This document shows, piece by piece, positions 9,001-14,667 of a stretch of DNA of 20,399 nt. The notes below the pieces were generated by a model. The model searched no databases and had not been told where the DNA came from. It saw only the letters and a program-made list of their open reading frames with translations. The DNA is from Chloroflexota bacterium. GTDB taxonomy: Bacteria > Chloroflexota > Anaerolineae > Caldilineales > Caldilineaceae. How positions within the stretch are numbered: position 1 is the first letter of the stretch; the number at the start of each line of letters is the position of its first letter. The stretch is taken from assembly GCA_003451595.1 (NCBI GenBank), contig DMDA01000097.1, positions 1,876 to 22,274 of the forward strand, written 5' to 3'. Both the position numbers and the translations under genes were made by a program.

Positions 9001-9104
9001 TGGTGCGAGAGACCATCCGAGCGATGGAACAACTGTACGGCTACGACGACAAGAACAAGTCAGACTTTCGCACATTCCTGGAGAATCGGGCGCTCTGGAG
9101 CTGA
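6039..9104 (+). CDS. Large STAND NTPase with TPR repeats
   Basis: A 1021-residue protein. The lead-in DLVGRDEEMRRI is followed by the P-loop ADGGIGKT (residues 49-56). Walker B is RPVVLALDTAE (151-161), with a sensor-like VIVLFAGRP (194-202). From about residue 625 there are helical repeats of TPR type, for example the pair around RATTLNDMGFAMSEEGLYAD and SLNTLALIEIHEGHYHKAID. This is the classic layout of STAND regulators: an NTPase switch followed by superstructure-forming repeats that bind a partner. The start is ATG 6039, with GAGGTGAT (6027-6034) overlapping the stop of the preceding gene at good spacing; ATG 6042 is a close second. As last gene of the run, it may be the sensor or scaffold. 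No nuclease, protease, TIR or membrane effector is visible in it. Confidence 0.9.
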   Translation: MMFATTRNPTDFVGAQRTADLVGRDEEMRRITALLATARNLPRVIAVTADGGIGKTRLLQEAVARASAQGSFDVATGLIDLYHMPTHTENGLADAIHRVLRPDDKRFADYGKERRQLQQLRLTGEVAGVEEQRQKALKAFDDDMTSLAKTRPVVLALDTAECLVYDRALHPTNPRQIAQAFTWLCTHLTVWRNVIVLFAGRPAVLPLLNQMERIYRLNVERVTLPPLESDACVHYFTAVEAVTRAAGDVTRADFLARLPEEERRRAGRLAEGRPVLLALLVDLLSNASVTTIKGLFDQVEEIAQADAHGSLRHQLEAALIRRLKEAPGQIGDTVEMLGRARKGVDRELAGKLLGIRTQYEREAFLRLNEVKPMSFVKVRPEDERVFLHDEMYDILERALYQTPEDEVAAASARDTIFKHYQERIDAMAARLSKFWEPVEMEGFGRIDLEELVQLTSERTDLLVEMLYYRLRQRPDRGLLRYYRYMHEAIHSGDVLFDMQLQAEVMAFLGEQGDKIGEINRRLAHGLLAIHPVLRLWANQDYHTTTAAAAQIRMTEEETLNGAAPHAAAIMDAWLAYALVYQGSESAMSAAEQSLLQTLARLATWEEQPQPGDLPHTDVTKWLSKAMRAFALRILGYLEWGRGKMGAAIERSSQAAQLWRELNLAVERATTLNDMGFAMSEEGLYADARALVEDALDIRRGLGPRSPVALSLNTLALIEIHEGHYHKAIDLANRALAIFRALRDERGIGLALIALSEATRRSIDDLPESQYEGRVAQLRKARDHAREAADIFQNLGEKIRQAEALLEVGCACRDWVEQLVKRQSLADSRDALIEESEKALWQTYETTAGVFPRYQLDAMVVLAWLGLYAGREDIRSKAERTAEALIGDDYRLRPGQPKPAIVDQDAEQKVLWPEIGKLYAQRGHQLFARYIKEENEEDRDRAVLQQLAQNYWLGLQYSIFYTEDYHNLRREKDRIYRALKKLTDRELNVVRETIRAMEQLYGYDDKNKSDFRTFLENRALWS

Positions 9105-9149
9105 GGTTTTCACCGGAAACTGCGTGACCAACGCGCGCTGGCTTCACTT

Positions 9150-9166
9150 CATACAACATTTGTATG
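9150..9166. promoter_or_regulatory. Perfect 7-bp dyad upstream of the maturase promoter
   Basis: CATACAA, spacer CAT, then TTGTATG form a perfect inverted repeat just upstream of the -35 box at 9187. This is a plausible operator for a dimeric regulator. The neighbouring ACTTCATACA (9146-9155) recurs at 10834-10843 before the small membrane-protein gene. Confidence 0.4.
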
Positions 9167-9186
9167 GGGATAAGTTGACGCGCGTA

Positions 9187-9215
9187 TTGCTTTTCCGCTG
9201 CGAATATAGTATAAT
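9187..9215 (+). promoter_or_regulatory. Promoter of the radical SAM gene
   Basis: The -35 TTGCTT (9187-9192) and the consensus -10 TATAAT (9210-9215) are separated by 17 bp. The expected transcript start is near 9222, giving a leader of about 50 bases to ATG 9274. A second TTGACG at 9175 is badly spaced and is not preferred. Confidence 0.6.
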
Positions 9216-9273
9216 TTCTTTCTGAGCGCCGTTTTTCCCGTTGCTGAAAACCCTTTGCGAAAGGCTGCATCTT

Positions 9274-10740
9274 ATGAATGCGCAACCCCGAGTTGTCGTC
9301 AGCCGCGCCGAACATTTCACCGACTGCAACTGTGCGTGCGCCGATGGCGAGGATCAGGCCGAACCTCCTTTATGCACCGATAGTCCAAGTCCCTGGTGTG
9401 TAGACCAGGCGTATGTTTCTGAACCGCTTGATGACGAGCACGTAGTCTGCATCAGTCCAGCCGGAGGCGGTGCGGTCGCAGTGCTCAATCAAGCCGCACA
9501 ACGACTCCTCACGGAATTTCGCACACCCAAGCCTTATGTTCCCTTTCCCACCGCTGCAAATTCGGATCAGCCTGTGTGCGCTAATGCGTTTCGGGCGCTG
9601 GTGGAAGCCGGTTTGGTGGCGCAATGGCCGCCACAGACCCGTCCTGCACCAACCAGCCGGATGCTCACCGCCTGGTTGCATCTGACCGACGCCTGCAATC
9701 TGCGCTGCCCCTACTGCTTCGTTGCGCACACCGCCCGGTGTATGAGCGAGTCTATCGGACGGCGCACCGTGACCGCGACCTTTGATGCGGCGGCGGAAGG
9801 CGGTTACACTGCCGTCAAGCTGAAGTACGCCGGCGGCGAGCCGACGCTCGTTTTCGGTTTGGTGCAGGCGCTCCATCGTCATGCACAGCAGGCGGCGCAG
9901 CGCACTGGCATTGCACTGCGCGAGCTGCTGTTGAGCAACGGCGTGCGCCTGACCGATGCCATCATCCGGTATCTGCACGACGAAGGCATCAACGTAATGA
10001 TCTCGCTGGATGGCGTTGGCGCCTGGCATGACCGTCAACGACCGACTGTGCATGGCGCGGGCAGTTTCGTCGCCGTCGCCGCCGCCATTGATCGTTGTCT
10101 GGCGCACCACGTGACACCCGACCTCTCGATCACGGTGACGGCGCAGAACGCCGACGGGCTGGCGCAGGCTGTTGAGTTCGCACTCGACCGCAACTTGCGC
10201 TTCAACCTCAACTTTGTGCGCAACCATGAGGCTGTTCTTGCCACAGCCACGCCGGCGGAGGATGCGACGCTGATTGCGGGCGTGCGCGCCGCCCTGCGCG
10301 TGATTCAGCGTCGCCAGCCGCCTTATCGCCTGATTGATGGCCTGCTTGATCGCAGCACCTTTCACACAGCGCATGAGCATGCGTGTGGGGCCGGACGTAA
10401 CTACCTGGTCTTTACGCCCGATGGACAGGTGGCGCAGTGTCACGCACAACTGCACACACCAGTGGCGAGCGTCGCTGATCCTCGCCTTCTGACCGCTGTG
10501 CGCAACGCCGCAACGCCAGGAGCGCTGCAACCTATTGCAGTTTCACAGCGCTCTGGCTGCCAGCGTTGTCGCTGGCGCGTCTGGTGCGGGGGCGGCTGTC
10601 CTCTGTTGGCGTATCAGGCGACCGGCGCCTGGGACCGACGCTCGCCCTATTGCTCTGTCTACCAAACGCTTTACCCTGAAGTGCTACGCACGGAAGGATG
10701 GCGTATCCTGAAATATGCAACGGCGCCGGTCATGGCGTGA
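9274..10740 (+). CDS. Radical SAM/SPASM peptide-maturase-like enzyme
   Basis: A 488-residue protein. The radical SAM cluster motif CNLRCPYC gives C141, C145 and C148, and the GGEP motif is at 187-190. The C-terminus carries a complete SPASM set for two auxiliary Fe-S clusters: C371-x12-G-x4-C389, then C429-x2-C432-x5-C438-x3-C442, and C460. Such enzymes modify peptides or proteins through a 5'-deoxyadenosyl radical. Residues 47-118 could be a PqqD-like peptide-binding (RRE) region, by position and its short hydrophobic segments only. The N-terminus has C18, C20, C22, C34, C42 and C59, unusual for the family. ATG 9274 is chosen over TTG 9241 because GAAAGG (9259-9264) precedes it by 9 bases. 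The enzyme class is secure; the substrate is not identified and no typical precursor gene is adjacent. Confidence 0.9.
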   Translation: MNAQPRVVVSRAEHFTDCNCACADGEDQAEPPLCTDSPSPWCVDQAYVSEPLDDEHVVCISPAGGGAVAVLNQAAQRLLTEFRTPKPYVPFPTAANSDQPVCANAFRALVEAGLVAQWPPQTRPAPTSRMLTAWLHLTDACNLRCPYCFVAHTARCMSESIGRRTVTATFDAAAEGGYTAVKLKYAGGEPTLVFGLVQALHRHAQQAAQRTGIALRELLLSNGVRLTDAIIRYLHDEGINVMISLDGVGAWHDRQRPTVHGAGSFVAVAAAIDRCLAHHVTPDLSITVTAQNADGLAQAVEFALDRNLRFNLNFVRNHEAVLATATPAEDATLIAGVRAALRVIQRRQPPYRLIDGLLDRSTFHTAHEHACGAGRNYLVFTPDGQVAQCHAQLHTPVASVADPRLLTAVRNAATPGALQPIAVSQRSGCQRCRWRVWCGGGCPLLAYQATGAWDRRSPYCSVYQTLYPEVLRTEGWRILKYATAPVMA

Positions 10741-10772
10741 CACGGCGCTACATGGAAACGGCGATTGTTCAG

Positions 10773-10800
10773 CACGGGGCGGATACATTTCCGCCCCGTG
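10773..10800. terminator. GC-rich hairpin after the maturase gene
   Basis: CACGGGGCGG (10773-10782) and CCGCCCCGTG (10791-10800) pair perfectly over 10 bp with an 8-base loop, 32 bases after the stop at 10740. No T-run follows, so termination may be imperfect. The neighbouring regulatory repeats begin 7 bases further on. Confidence 0.55.
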
Positions 10801-10806
10801 TGCATT

Positions 10807-10823
10807 GGTGAGTAAATGGTGAG
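10807..10823 (+). promoter_or_regulatory. Two direct repeats with 11-bp period, second copy of the candidate operator
   Basis: GGTGAG stands at 10807-10812 and 10818-10823, each preceded by T and followed by T. The next 11-bp step (10829) is degenerate. The layout matches 3370-3386. It lies between the maturase hairpin and the small membrane-protein gene. Binding by the ATPase-winged-helix protein is a hypothesis. Confidence 0.5.
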
Positions 10824-10940
10824 TCGGCTGTCAACTTCATACACAGCGGTAGGTGATGGCGCTCCGGACGCGCTTCCGGTATTCTGGTAAGTGACGAGGG
10901 AAGTAGGACGCAGTAACCCTGAGACCGAAAGGAGTATCCC

Positions 10941-11144
10941 ATGGAACTCGCAATTGTGTTGATCCTGGTGGTGGTGATCGTGGCAGCGACCGCGGCGACC
11001 CCGGGCGCGCCGCTCCCACCGACGCCCGCCGTTGTTGTCAACACTGTGCCCCCGACACCTGAGCCATCTACGGGCAGTGGCCTGGCGGCGGTGTTGCTCA
11101 TCCTGTTGCTGCTGTTGGTGCTGGCGCCCGTGATCGGCATCTAG
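10941..11144 (+). CDS. Small two-helix membrane protein with Pro/Thr-rich loop
   Basis: A 67-residue protein with two hydrophobic helices (about residues 3-20 and 47-66) joined by a linker rich in Pro, Thr and Ala (about 21-46). It contains no Cys, His or Lys. The start ATG 10941 is backed by GAAAGGAG (10927-10934), one of the best ribosome binding sites in the window. It lies 200 bases after the maturase gene, behind its own candidate regulatory repeats, and is followed by a hairpin terminator, so it appears to be its own transcription unit. I recognise no family. Possible roles are a membrane effector (toxin-like hairpin), a structural membrane peptide, or a maturase substrate. The last is doubtful, because it lacks the Cys and acidic residues usual in SPASM substrates. 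Confidence 0.7.
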   Translation: MELAIVLILVVVIVAATAATPGAPLPPTPAVVVNTVPPTPEPSTGSGLAAVLLILLLLLVLAPVIGI

Positions 11145-11206
11145 CGCTTGATGATGGACGCGGTCACCTGTGAGCCTACGTGCTCCAGTCTGACCCGACA
11201 TGAGAC

Positions 11207-11240
11207 GCCTGCCTGGAGACGTATCCTCCAGGCGGGTTCT
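11207..11240. terminator. Hairpin terminator after the small membrane-protein gene
   Basis: GCCTGGAG (11211-11218) and CTCCAGGC (11226-11233) pair perfectly around a 7-base loop. Outer pairs, including two G-T wobbles, extend the stem to about 12 bp. A short TTCT follows. It lies 63 bases after the stop at 11144. Confidence 0.6.
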
Positions 11241-11314
11241 CCGTAAGCCTGGTCGTTGCTGGCGATCTGTGCTTGACAATTCGGTGCAACACCTGACACG
11301 CGGAGGTGCTGTTG

Positions 11315-12775
11315 ATGACCGACCTGCAGACCGACTCCTCACCCAATGCCCCTGACGTTGTGTTAATCGCTGACGCTTATCTTCGCCAGGCAAGCAGCAG
11401 CTCCATGCCTGAGCGCATCGATGCTGTGGCAGAGGCTGATGCGCTTCGCCGGTGTGCCTGGCTCTTCGCCCGGCGCCCACGCTTGCTGGCAATCGCAGAA
11501 ACGTATGACACTGTGACGCACAATGCTTACACCGCCGCCGGCTTTCAGCTGATCCACCTGAACGGTGATCGAGCACAAGCGTTGCCTGCGTTGGTCAACG
11601 CCGAAATCTCGGCGTTGACCAACGCGCCGCCCCATCATCTCATCGTGGTCAGCGGCGATCCCGCCTTCATCCCGCTGGTGCGACAGGCGGCGCAGCAGCA
11701 GACGGCTGTGCTGGTCTGGTGGTCGGGCGACCTGCCAGCCGCATTGGCTGAATCCGCCTGCGTCGTGCGCGATCTGGAGCGCGATGTTCTGCCCGCTGCG
11801 CGCCGCGCCCCACGCGTCGCTATCTATATCGACTACGAAAATATCCATATCGGCCTGGAGCGCCAGGGACGTCAGCCTTCGCCGCAAGCCATTCTGCAGG
11901 CGGTGCGGGCGGAAAGCGCTGACCTGGGGCGCCCCGGCGAGATTCACGCCTACGCCGATTGGCAGGCATTGTGCGACGAACAGCATGGTGATGTACAACG
12001 CGAACTCGTCAAACTTGGCGTCAAGACCCACTATCAGATCGGACGGCATGGCAAGAACTGCGCCGATATGGAGATCACGGTTGACGTATGCGCAGCGCTT
12101 GACGTGACGCGGCCGGGTGTTGGCGTCGATACGTTCGTCCTGGTGACAGGGGATCGCGACCTTGCACCGGTGGCGAGGCGCGTGCGCCAGCAGGGAAAGC
12201 GTCTGCGTATTTTGACCTTGCGTCAATGCTTGGCGCATGAATTGAAAGAGTGCGCCGATGAGGTGCGCACCCTGGATCACCACTTTGCGCCCAGCACTGA
12301 AGGGGCGCAGTTGACTGCGCTGTTGCGCGTGGCTGCGTATCTACGCCAGCATGACTTCGATTGGGCGCTGCGTGAGCGCCTGATCAGGATCATGCAAGGC
12401 AAGGACGGCGAGCTGATGAGCCGGCGTATTCTCGATCAGCTCGTTGCGCAAGGCTGCCTGATTGCCGGGCCGTCTGCCCGTCCTGGTTCCCTCGCCTTAA
12501 ATCAGACACATCCGCTGACGCAATTGGCGCTGGCGATCTATGCTGAAGTTTCGGCATGCTGTCGACAGGCATCCCCGACAGGCGTCACGACTGACGCCAT
12601 GCGCCGGTGTCTACAACGACGCCTTGATAAGGACGCACAACTGTGCACGCATGTCGTCGACGTCAACGAGATGTTCAGGCTGGTCGTTGCCGCCTGCATT
12701 GTCCTGTCGTCAGCGGACGACTCATGCTGGCGCCTGGCGGTTATCGAGGATGAGTGTCGCCGCCAGGCGGCCTGA
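11315..12775 (+). CDS. NYN-domain (PIN-like) nuclease-family protein with degenerate N-terminal NYN-like half
   Basis: A 486-residue protein. Residues 167-320 form a NYN/LabA-like (DUF88) domain: VAIYIDYENI with D173, NCADMEITVDVCAAL with D251 and D257, and TFVLVTGDRDLAPVARRV with D280 and D282. These acidic residues are those expected for metal-dependent RNA cleavage in this superfamily. Residues 14-155 look like a second, degraded copy: VVLIADAY near the start and LIVVSGDPAFIPLVRQA at about 109-125 match the strand patterns, but the other acidic positions are not obvious. Residues 330-410 are helical, possibly winged-helix. ATG 11315 is chosen over GTG 11306 because CGGAGG (11301-11306) stands 8 bases before it. 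A 17-bp perfect hairpin lies inside the gene. The 3' end overlaps the convergent methyltransferase gene by 35 bases. Confidence 0.88.
   Translation: MTDLQTDSSPNAPDVVLIADAYLRQASSSSMPERIDAVAEADALRRCAWLFARRPRLLAIAETYDTVTHNAYTAAGFQLIHLNGDRAQALPALVNAEISALTNAPPHHLIVVSGDPAFIPLVRQAAQQQTAVLVWWSGDLPAALAESACVVRDLERDVLPAARRAPRVAIYIDYENIHIGLERQGRQPSPQAILQAVRAESADLGRPGEIHAYADWQALCDEQHGDVQRELVKLGVKTHYQIGRHGKNCADMEITVDVCAALDVTRPGVGVDTFVLVTGDRDLAPVARRVRQQGKRLRILTLRQCLAHELKECADEVRTLDHHFAPSTEGAQLTALLRVAAYLRQHDFDWALRERLIRIMQGKDGELMSRRILDQLVAQGCLIAGPSARPGSLALNQTHPLTQLALAIYAEVSACCRQASPTGVTTDAMRRCLQRRLDKDAQLCTHVVDVNEMFRLVVAACIVLSSADDSCWRLAVIEDECRRQAA
11588..11625. repeat. Perfect 17-bp inverted repeat inside the NYN gene
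   Basis: GCGTTGGTCAACGCCGA (11588-11604) and its exact reverse complement (11609-11625) flank the 4-base loop AATC. It encodes residues 92-104 of the NYN protein, in the degenerate N-terminal half, and stays in frame. Confidence 0.9.
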
Positions 12776-13592
12776 TTACCCCACTCCCCGTGCGCTGTCG
12801 CACCACCTCGTACAAGAGCAGCGCCGTCGCCGTCGCCAGATTCAAACTATCAGCCTGCCCAAACATCGGGATGACCACGCGCAGATCGGCGGCGGCAAGC
12901 CATTGTGCGCTCAGCCCTTCCGCCTCGCTGCCCATCACAATGGCGACCGGCCCGGTCAGATCGACAGCCGTGTAAGGTGTGACAGCGTCCGGCGTTGTGG
13001 CGACAAGCTGGACGCCGTGTTGTTGCAGCCAGGCAATTGCGGCGTCGGCAGTCGCTTCGGCAATTGGCACGGTGAAGATCGTGCCCAAGCTGGCGCGCAT
13101 GACATTAGGATTATGTACGTCCACACCGCCACTAACGATCACGCCATCCACTCCGGCTGCATCGGCAGTGCGCAGGATGGCGCCCAAGTTGCCAGGTTTC
13201 TCAGGCCGATCGATCACGGTCAGAAAAGGCGTCGCTTGCACCGGCAGACGCTCGAGGCGCGTGTCGAGAAAAGGGATCACCAACACCACACCGCCGCTTT
13301 CCTCGCGTACAGCCAGACGCGAGAAGATTTCCGGCGTGACAGTGAAAAGATGACAACGACGTTCAGCATCGAGCCGCGTAAGTTGCACCAACACACCGTG
13401 CATCGCCGCCTGATCCACACGCTCCGGGCAGACGAACGCACGCACCGGCGTGACGCCTGCCGCTAGCGCACGACTGACCTCGCGCACGCCCTCGACCACG
13501 GTCAGGCGGCGCGCTACACGCTCACTGCGCTTCTCCAGCTTTAGCACATCTTTGACGTGTGGGTTGTGGAGGCTGGTGAGATGCGTGGGCAT
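12741..13592 (-). CDS. TrmH/SpoU-family RNA 2'-O-methyltransferase
   Basis: A 283-residue SPOUT methyltransferase that moves a methyl group from S-adenosylmethionine to a ribose 2'-OH in rRNA or tRNA. The N-terminal region (about 1-110: LHNPHVKDVLKLEKRSERVARRLTVVEGVREV) is the substrate-binding domain typical of RlmB/TsnR-like members. The catalytic half has motif 1 (PGNLGAILRTADAAG, 133-147, with N135 and R141), motif 2 (VMGSEAEGLS, 219-228) and motif 3 (IPMFGQADSLNLATATALLLYE, 241-262, with S249 and N251). The start is ATG at 13592, 3 bases after the stop of the upstream methyltransferase gene, so the two are very likely one operon. The 3' end overlaps the convergent NYN gene by 35 bases. 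The family is clear; the exact nucleotide is not. Confidence 0.92.
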   Translation of the reverse strand: MPTHLTSLHNPHVKDVLKLEKRSERVARRLTVVEGVREVSRALAAGVTPVRAFVCPERVDQAAMHGVLVQLTRLDAERRCHLFTVTPEIFSRLAVREESGGVVLVIPFLDTRLERLPVQATPFLTVIDRPEKPGNLGAILRTADAAGVDGVIVSGGVDVHNPNVMRASLGTIFTVPIAEATADAAIAWLQQHGVQLVATTPDAVTPYTAVDLTGPVAIVMGSEAEGLSAQWLAAADLRVVIPMFGQADSLNLATATALLLYEVVRQRTGSGVIRPPGGDTHPR

Positions 13593-13595
13593 GGA

Positions 13596-14489
13596 TCAGC
13601 TTGCCGCCAACCAGCGCGCATAGACGCCACTCGGCAACAGTCGTGCTCGCGCCGGGTCCGGTTGCTGTTCGGGCACAGTCATCTCACCGCTTTCGATCGC
13701 GCCGCGCTTGCCGCCCACCACGATATCGAGCTGGTTGCGCATCGTGATTGGCGTAAACCCGGGTGTATGGCAACTATAGAGCACAAAGAGCGCGTCATCC
13801 GCCAGCAGCGAACGGCAAGCCTGCAGCAATGGCACCAAATCGTCCTCGATCTTAAACACTTCCCCCTTCGGTCCACGGCCAAAAGAAGGCGGGTCGAGAA
13901 TGATCGCCTGGTAAGTATGGCCGCGCCGTTCTTCACGCTTTACGAACTTCACAGCGTCGTCGACGATCCAGCGAATCGGACGTTCTTGCAGCCCGCTCAA
14001 TTCGGCATTCTTGCGCGCCCAATCCACCACACCCTTTGCCGCATCGACATGAACGCAGTGCGCGCCCGCCTGACTACAGGCCAGCGTGCTGCCGCCTGTG
14101 TAACCAAACAGATTCAGTACGTATAGATTGCGATCGTTCGTGCGTTTCATGCGGGCGCGGATCACGTCGCGCATCCAATTCCAGTTGTCGAGTTGCTCTG
14201 CAAACAGCCCCATGTGCCCAAAGTTCGTGAGCTTGATGTGAAACTGCAAGTCGCCGTAGAGCACATCGAACTCACGATTGACCTTGCGATGAAAGGTCCA
14301 GCGCCCACCATCCTCCGTAGCTCCGCGTTCATAGACGCCGTCAGCGCGCTGCCAGTCGCTATCGATCAGACGGGGTTGCCAGACTGCCTGCAACGACGGT
14401 CGCACGAGTAGATAGGGGCCGATGCGTTCCAGTTTGCGCATGTTGCCGGAGTCCAACAGTTGATAGTCGCCGCCTGCCTGAGCAGTCAT
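13596..14489 (-). CDS. Class I SAM-dependent rRNA methyltransferase, RlmI/RlmK-like
   Basis: A 297-residue Rossmann-fold methyltransferase. Motif I is VLNLFGYTGGSTLACSQAG (124-142), with acidic D149 at the end of strand 2. Motif IV is ILDPPSFGRG (197-206), followed by GEVFKIEDDL. VLYSCHTPG (237-245) is a motif VI-like strand with a Cys. The arrangement matches the C-terminal catalytic domain of 23S rRNA methyltransferases of the RlmI/RlmK type. No PUA domain is present at the N-terminus, making it shorter than RlmI. The start is ATG at 14489, with AAGGA about 7 bases before it on this strand. It precedes the TrmH-family gene by 3 bases, so two RNA-modifying enzymes are coexpressed. Whether the product is m5C or m7G cannot be told here. 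Confidence 0.88.
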   Translation of the reverse strand: MTAQAGGDYQLLDSGNMRKLERIGPYLLVRPSLQAVWQPRLIDSDWQRADGVYERGATEDGGRWTFHRKVNREFDVLYGDLQFHIKLTNFGHMGLFAEQLDNWNWMRDVIRARMKRTNDRNLYVLNLFGYTGGSTLACSQAGAHCVHVDAAKGVVDWARKNAELSGLQERPIRWIVDDAVKFVKREERRGHTYQAIILDPPSFGRGPKGEVFKIEDDLVPLLQACRSLLADDALFVLYSCHTPGFTPITMRNQLDIVVGGKRGAIESGEMTVPEQQPDPARARLLPSGVYARWLAAS

Positions 14490-14528
14490 GACCTGATCCT
14501 TTTCATCCGATGATCTACCAGTACATCA

Positions 14529-14548
14529 GTCAGAGCAATTTGCCTGAC
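14529..14548. promoter_or_regulatory. Nested dyad between divergent genes
   Basis: GTCAG (14529-14533) pairs with CTGAC (14544-14548), and inside it GCAA-T-TTGC forms a second inverted repeat. It lies about 40 bases before the methyltransferase start (minus strand), in the gap shared with the acetyltransferase promoter. An operator role is a guess. Confidence 0.25.
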
Positions 14549-14635
14549 TTCACAAAACTTCGTTCCCGCAAGTGTCGCCCTCTGCTTTTACCACAAAAGC
14601 CCTGTATTCCCAAGCCTCTAGCGCGCCACACCCTA

Positions 14636-14644
14636 TGATATACT
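14636..14644 (+). promoter_or_regulatory. Extended -10 promoter of the GNAT gene
   Basis: TGATATACT reads as an extended -10 (TG-n-TATACT, five of six consensus positions). The expected transcript start is near 14651, so the leader to ATG 14668 is only about 17 bases, matching the lack of a clear ribosome binding site. Confidence 0.4.
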
Positions 14645-14667
14645 GGGGCAAGACAACATACACTATT

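Noticed and set aside
10752..10811. 19-codon open frame after the maturase gene as a precursor peptide
   Set aside because: No ribosome binding site, no Cys, and it runs through the GC-rich hairpin; composition is unlike a maturase substrate.
10816..10890. 24-codon open frame overlapping the second repeat as a precursor peptide
   Set aside because: The only SD-like sequence is the regulatory repeat itself at 4 bases spacing, and no Cys or leader-like pattern is present. It cannot be excluded entirely.
11273..11278. TTGACA as -35 of a promoter for the NYN gene
   Set aside because: No acceptable -10 is found 16-18 bp downstream.
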